This document shows, one piece after another, positions 60,086-64,000 of a stretch of 64,000 nt of DNA. The translations under genes were made by a program, and so were the position numbers. This DNA comes from Rhizoclosmatium globosum. Lineage: Eukaryota; Chytridiomycota; Chytridiomycetes; Chytridiales; Chytriomycetaceae. The notes under the pieces are model-generated. The model was given only the letters and a program-made list of their open reading frames with translations, was not told the origin of the DNA and ran no database searches. Location of the stretch: positions 1 to 64,000 of the forward strand of contig MCGO01000209.1 of assembly GCA_002104985.1 (NCBI GenBank), in the 5' to 3' direction. Each line of letters starts with the position of its first letter. Position 1 is the stretch's first letter.

Positions 60086-60316
60086 AATGATTGCGAGAAA
60101 ATACAAGTTGTGGTCTCCCCTCACAAACTGATCCAAACGAAAGACATGAAGTTACTGAGAGTACCCACATCTCTCTCTCTCTCTTCCATTGTTTGCAGCA
60201 TATATGTATGGAGTCAGCAATTAAAGGGACGTCATTTGGTCATTTCTTTTAAGCATCTTATTTCTTTTATTCTCCTCTATCTTCTTTTTCTTCACTTTAC
60301 CTATTCTTTTGCCACA

Positions 60317-61734
60317 ATGAGTAATGGTGTGTTTGTCGATGAGTTCCTTTCCACGGAAACAGCGAGCCTCCGCCAACTGTCCCTTGAAATCCACAGCAAT
60401 CCAGAGTTAAGTGGACAAGAGCGCAAGGCCCACGATCTCCTGTCAAACTTGTGAGTTGATTAGGGTTAACCGGATCACAACTCACAAGTTCACAACCCAA
60501 AACCAGTTTGGAAGCCCGGGACTTCATCGTAACTCGCCAAGCGGCTGGATTGGACACGGCGTTCTGTGCCGAATGGACTCCGGAAAGCGCAACACCAGAC
60601 GCAATCTGTGTCGCCTTTCTTTCAGAGTGAGTTGATCACAAAACACATCGAACGCCACCCCGTTCATACTGGTGCCAAAACCAACAGATACGATGCACTT
60701 CCAGGAATCGGACACGCATGTGGTCACAACCTGATCGCAATCTCAGGCGTCTCAGCCGCCCTCTCCCTTCAATCCTTCATCAAATCCAATACCCTCAACG
60801 CACGCATCAAGCTCTTTGGAACACCGCGGAGGAAACTTGGGGTGGTAAAATCAACTTTATCGAGCAGGGAGCGTTCAAGGATGTTCATGTGGCGATGATG
60901 GTGCATCCGGGGAACGCGAATGTTACATTTGCAAAGTACCTTGCCTTGTCTGGAGTGTATGTTGAGTATCATGGGAAATCGGCTCACGCAGCTTCATGTG
61001 AGAAGAGGTTTTTTGGTGTTGCCTATAGACTGTCGACTGAAACTCTTGTTATTGAAGGTCCTTGGGAAGGAAGAAACGCATTGGACGCTCTCGTGCAATC
61101 ATACACAGCCATGTCAATGCTTCGTCAACAGGTTCTTCCTTCAACGCGCATCCACGGTGTCATCAAGAAAGGAGGCGACGCCGCGAACATCATTCCAGAT
61201 CACACCAAGGGTGATTTCATGATCCGTACCGAGAAGCTTGCAGCCCTGAACGACTTGAGACCCAAAATGAGAAACATTTTCGAATCTTCCGCTGCTGCGA
61301 CTGGAACGACTGTTGGAATCACAGAGGATCCTGTGTTTGAAAACGTTGTCATCAACACAAAGTTGGCGCTTCGGTTCGAGGAATATGCGAGAGCTGATGG
61401 ATGTACGTTTGCGAGCAAGAAGTTCAGGAATCCAAGTCGTATGGTAGCACAGATATGGGAAATGTTACTCACGTCGTACCGGGCATTCACCCAGGTTAGT
61501 TGTCATGGTAATCTTCAAGAGAACAATATTAACAGCTTTCCCATAGTATTCGACATTGAATGCACGCACGCTGACATTCATACAAACGAGTTCAGAGAAG
61601 GTGCTGCAACTGACACTGCCCACAAAGCAACCCTCCGTGCTGCAAAGTGTCTCTGTCTCACTGCAATTGATTTCATTGTTGATCCAGAGTTCAGAAAAGC
61701 TGTTCGCGAAGAGTTTGATGCTGCTGAGAAGTAA
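60317..61734 (+). CDS. M20 family metallopeptidase/amidohydrolase (PM20D2-like)
   Basis: Starts MSNGVFVDEFLSTETASLRQ at 60317. M20 metal-ligand segments: YDALPGIGHACGHNL (Asp and His), an E-E pair in GTPAEETWGGK, and the C-terminal HADIHTNEF. Introns lie at 60450-60510, 60635-60690, about 60999-61058 (60 nt, in-frame length) and 61495-61550. Two one-base corrections are needed: CC at 60824-60825 and GG at 61427-61428, each read as three; the second restores YGSTDMGNVTHVVPGIHP. With both, the whole M20 frame is continuous. Related enzymes cleave dipeptides or N-acyl amino acids; the substrate here is unknown. Confidence 0.8.
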
Positions 61735-61830
61735 ATGGATACTATAATTCAAAAGTTGTTATTCGGTATCAAATAAAATCGCATAATAGAGTCGGTAAAG
61801 CAACCGTCGAAATAATCAGATTTTCGAATG

Positions 61831-63399
61831 TCAGTGTGTCAAATCCTCCATCTCAATTTCCAGCGTCATATCATTATCTTCCACCTTGCTTTCTACCACG
61901 TCCGAATCCTCATTTGGGTACTCCACAGTCTCTTCCATACGACGTTCAGGATCTTCCACACAGCTTTCACTTTCATTGAGGTGATTGAAATCGACAGAAG
62001 GCCTGGCACTCATCAACCCCATCATTCCCACAACTCCGCCACTCATCATCAATTGTCTCGCATTCTGTTGGGCATCGCATCGTTTCTTTGTCACGGAATC
62101 GAGGGACTCGGACGCACGCTGTTTGGCTTCGACGAGAATGGAAGTGACTTCGCGTTGAAAGGATTGGAATAATCTATCGAAAAGAAGGTTGAGTAAATTC
62201 TGCGGGGTATGAAGTAAGGAAAAGAGGGGTAACTGCAACTCGGAGGCAATGTCGGACAGCTTTTGGATCAACTGGAGAGTGAATTCTGTGAATTTGATAA
62301 AAACATTGTTCGATCTTCACAAGAACCTGTAAGCAGTACCTTGAATCTTTCCATTGATATCAATCATTGAATCACTTTCATGTGATTGTAGCATAAGGTC
62401 ATGAGTCAAAGCTTGACCGTCAGAAGCGCGAAAGAAAGTATGTCCATTTTTGAGCTCAGTTTGTTGGATGAGTGGCGGTGGAGGTGTCGGTGTTGGCTCT
62501 TTGGAAGGACTGACTTTCTGATCATATTCGGCGAAATCTTCGTCACCTTCACTATGCACGATTTCTGTATTATTTGATTCTTGCCCCATAGCAACCGCAG
62601 AGTCAGGTTCTTGTTCTTGGGAGGGTTCAGCGGACACGATTTCGTCTTCATCGTCTTCATAGAGAATTTCATCTGAGTCTGTAGGATTCTCGGTTTGCGC
62701 GACATCCAGCTCCTCTTGGCAATTTTCCTCGTCTCCATCTAAATCAAAGTATTCTTGTTGATGCTGCTCGAGGTGGTCGTCCGCCGCAAAGTGATTGAAC
62801 GCGTCTTCAACATCCAACTTCACATCAACAGCATCTTCGAGATCCCAGACTTCCTCAGTGTCTTCTTGATCGTCTTCCATTTTCACTGTGAACGTTGTAT
62901 CAAAGTCGTCAGGTTCAGCATCGAAAATGTCCGAATCTGTGCGAACAACAGTGGCCGAAGTTCGGACGAGCGAGGCTTTGACTGGATTGGCAGCAAGAAG
63001 CGGAGCGACAAAGGTTGAGTTGTCGCGGTGGCTGTTTTTGACTTTGAGTTGTGTTTGAGTTGTGAAGCGCGTTTGTGGGTTTGGATCAGTGGTTCACTTT
63101 GACTTTGGTTCTGGAGGGTTTTGGGATTAGTTAGTTGTTAAGAAGTAGAAATTATAAAAGAGAAGAAAAGAAAGACGAACGTTGAACGCGTCCGCGAATG
63201 GCGATGAACTCCGTTTTAAGGTGGGGGGACGTTGTTGTGGCTCTGGTTCTGGCTCTGGCGCCTTGGATGGCCGGGTCGGCGTGGCGGCATCTTGAGCGAT
63301 GGGAGAACTGGCGCGGCGTAGGTGGACGACTGGCTGGGTGCGGGGTGCATCGTTGGTTGGTTGGTTGGTTTGCGGATTGGAATCTAAAATCGAACACAT
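61831..63399 (-). CDS. Hypothetical acidic nuclear-type protein
   Basis: The first exon (from an ATG at 63399) is Pro/Arg-rich (HLRRASSPIAQDAATPTRPS). An intron at about 63118-63180 leads to a strongly acidic region (MEDDQEDTEEVWDLEDAVDV, YEDDEDEIVSAEPSQEQEPD). The C-terminal exon is helical (FTLQLIQKLSDIASELQLPL, LLNLLFDRLFQSFQREVTS). The joint near 63035 needs one extra base in a run of five. No domain recognised; low-complexity acidic sequence prevents a confident call. Confidence 0.5.
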
Positions 63400-63414
63400 C
63401 TTGTGCTTTATTTC

Positions 63415-64000
63415 TTAGCTCCACTCCCTTCCGCAATATGTCCGAGACATACAAGATGCCATTTCTGTCCAGTACCATCCCGTAAAGAACACCAACACAT
63501 TCCAAAGAGACGATGAAGCCATTCCAAATGTCGACCACGCTTGTAACCAGTTCGGAGCTGAGGCTCCATACATGGTCATAATTCTTGCTACAGATGCGGG
63601 CCCAAATGAAAATAGAAACCCTATTGCAATCAAACTAGCTCGTACGAGAAGCTTTCGCGTCGCTTCATCCAGAAAGCTCTTTGCTGTTACAGCCTTTACT
63701 GCATCTGTGCTAATCACAGTTTTTTCTGAAATGTTCAATGACGTTGACAAGGGCTCTAAAGAGCCATCGCTGTCAGGAGCTGCAATTGCAGTCTCTATTC
63801 CAAGTGCCTGACGTTCACGTTTCATACCCCTTAGCTTTTGAAAAATATGGAAATATATTATAACCATGATTCCAAAATGGATCCAGATTGGGACGTAAAA
63901 CAAGTAGACTCGCAATTCAGGGTAATTGGCTGTAATCCAGCATGCGGTTAACCCTTTTCCAAGAACTGGACCGCGTTTGAGTATAGCTTGTCCAATAAAC
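63415..64000 (-). CDS. G-protein-coupled receptor (cAMP-receptor/family-2-like), 5' part outside window
   Basis: The visible part covers the second half of a seven-helix receptor. It has an extracellular-loop cysteine before LTACWITANYPE, then helix 5 (LFYVPIWIHFGIMVIIYFHI) and a long third cytoplasmic loop. Helix 6 (ASLIAIGFLFSFGPASVARI) and helix 7 (FGMASSSLWNVLVFFTGWYW) follow, ending CGREWS at 63415. The CWI...YVPIWIH layout resembles the Dictyostelium cAMP-receptor class found in zoosporic fungi. The ligand is unknown. Confidence 0.7.
   Translation of the reverse strand, partial: FIGQAILKRGPVLGKGLTACWITANYPELRVYLFYVPIWIHFGIMVIIYFHIFQKLRGMKRERQALGIETAIAAPDSDGSLEPLSTSLNISEKTVISTDAVKAVTAKSFLDEATRKLLVRASLIAIGFLFSFGPASVARIMTMYGASAPNWLQAWSTFGMASSSLWNVLVFFTGWYWTEMASCMSRTYCGREWS

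Noticed and set aside
61406..61430. Possible 25-nt intron (GTACGT...TTCAG) in the M20 gene
   Set aside because: Too short for splicing and the join gives a stop; a one-base homopolymer correction restores the conserved YGSTDMGN segment instead.

Overview
The window is eukaryotic nuclear DNA with compact, intron-containing genes. Most introns I could place are about 45-70 nt with GT...AG ends, and genes lie on both strands with short spacers. The content points to a zoosporic (flagellated) fungus, most likely a chytrid. There are fungal-type GT32 glycosyltransferases and a fungal transcription-factor-like protein. Alongside them are proteins kept by organisms with motile cilia or linked to cilia: an ODAD4/TTC25-like outer-dynein-arm docking protein, a PTPDC1-like phosphatase and an ARL2BP (BART) protein, plus the tubulin chaperone TBCE. 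The assignment to chytrids is inference; no rRNA or species marker is present.

Layout. 1-4169 (-): SH3-SH3-DH-PH RhoGEF, running off the left edge. 4256-16188 (-): two tandem paralogues, each encoding a chain of four GT32 sugar-transferase domains. They are separated by about 4 kb of gene-poor DNA holding TA-flanked foldback/MITE repeats and an orphan signal-anchor exon. 16266-21454: NF-YC (-), F-box protein (+), asteroid/XPG-like nuclease (+). 21519-23278: an NAD(P)-binding Rossmann gene cut inside its glycine motif by a 1,107-bp hAT-like element with a perfect 8-bp target duplication. 23758-31705: actin (-), proteasome alpha subunit (-), MFSD1-like transporter (-), a divergent second actin (+), and a fungal_trans-like regulator (+). 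31818: the first of three copies of a dispersed repeat carrying tRNA-Asn(GTT). 32502-35322 (+): two tandem HP1-type chromatin proteins, the first with an added ARID domain. 35432-41801 (-): LRR protein, GNAT, membrane protein, ODAD4. 42302-43878 (-): casein kinase 2 beta with an unusual N-terminal extension. 43933-48643 (+): F-box/LRR protein, membrane protein, RING-CH ligase, MFSD5-like transporter. 48740-49430: second repeat copy, with a fragment of the regulator gene. 49528-58520: membrane protein, TBCE, SDHAF2, PTPDC1-like phosphatase, Cys-rich protein, ARL2BP, second RING-CH protein. 58694-64000: Ran GTPase, third repeat copy, M20 peptidase, acidic protein, and a seven-helix receptor running off the right edge.

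Most genes are independent housekeeping or regulatory genes rather than a pathway cluster. The clear exception is the GT32 pair, which looks like a lineage-specific modular glycosyltransferase system built by exon-symmetric domain duplication. The most unusual observations are that array, its conserved degenerate first domain, the hAT insertion in the Rossmann gene, the ARID-HP1 fusion, an 11-nt microexon in the MFSD5-like gene, and a CArG box next to the actin TATA element.

Caution: about eleven otherwise well conserved reading frames need a single-base correction, nearly always in a short homopolymer. This is more likely read or assembly error than real mutation, so each 'broken' gene should be read with that in mind.
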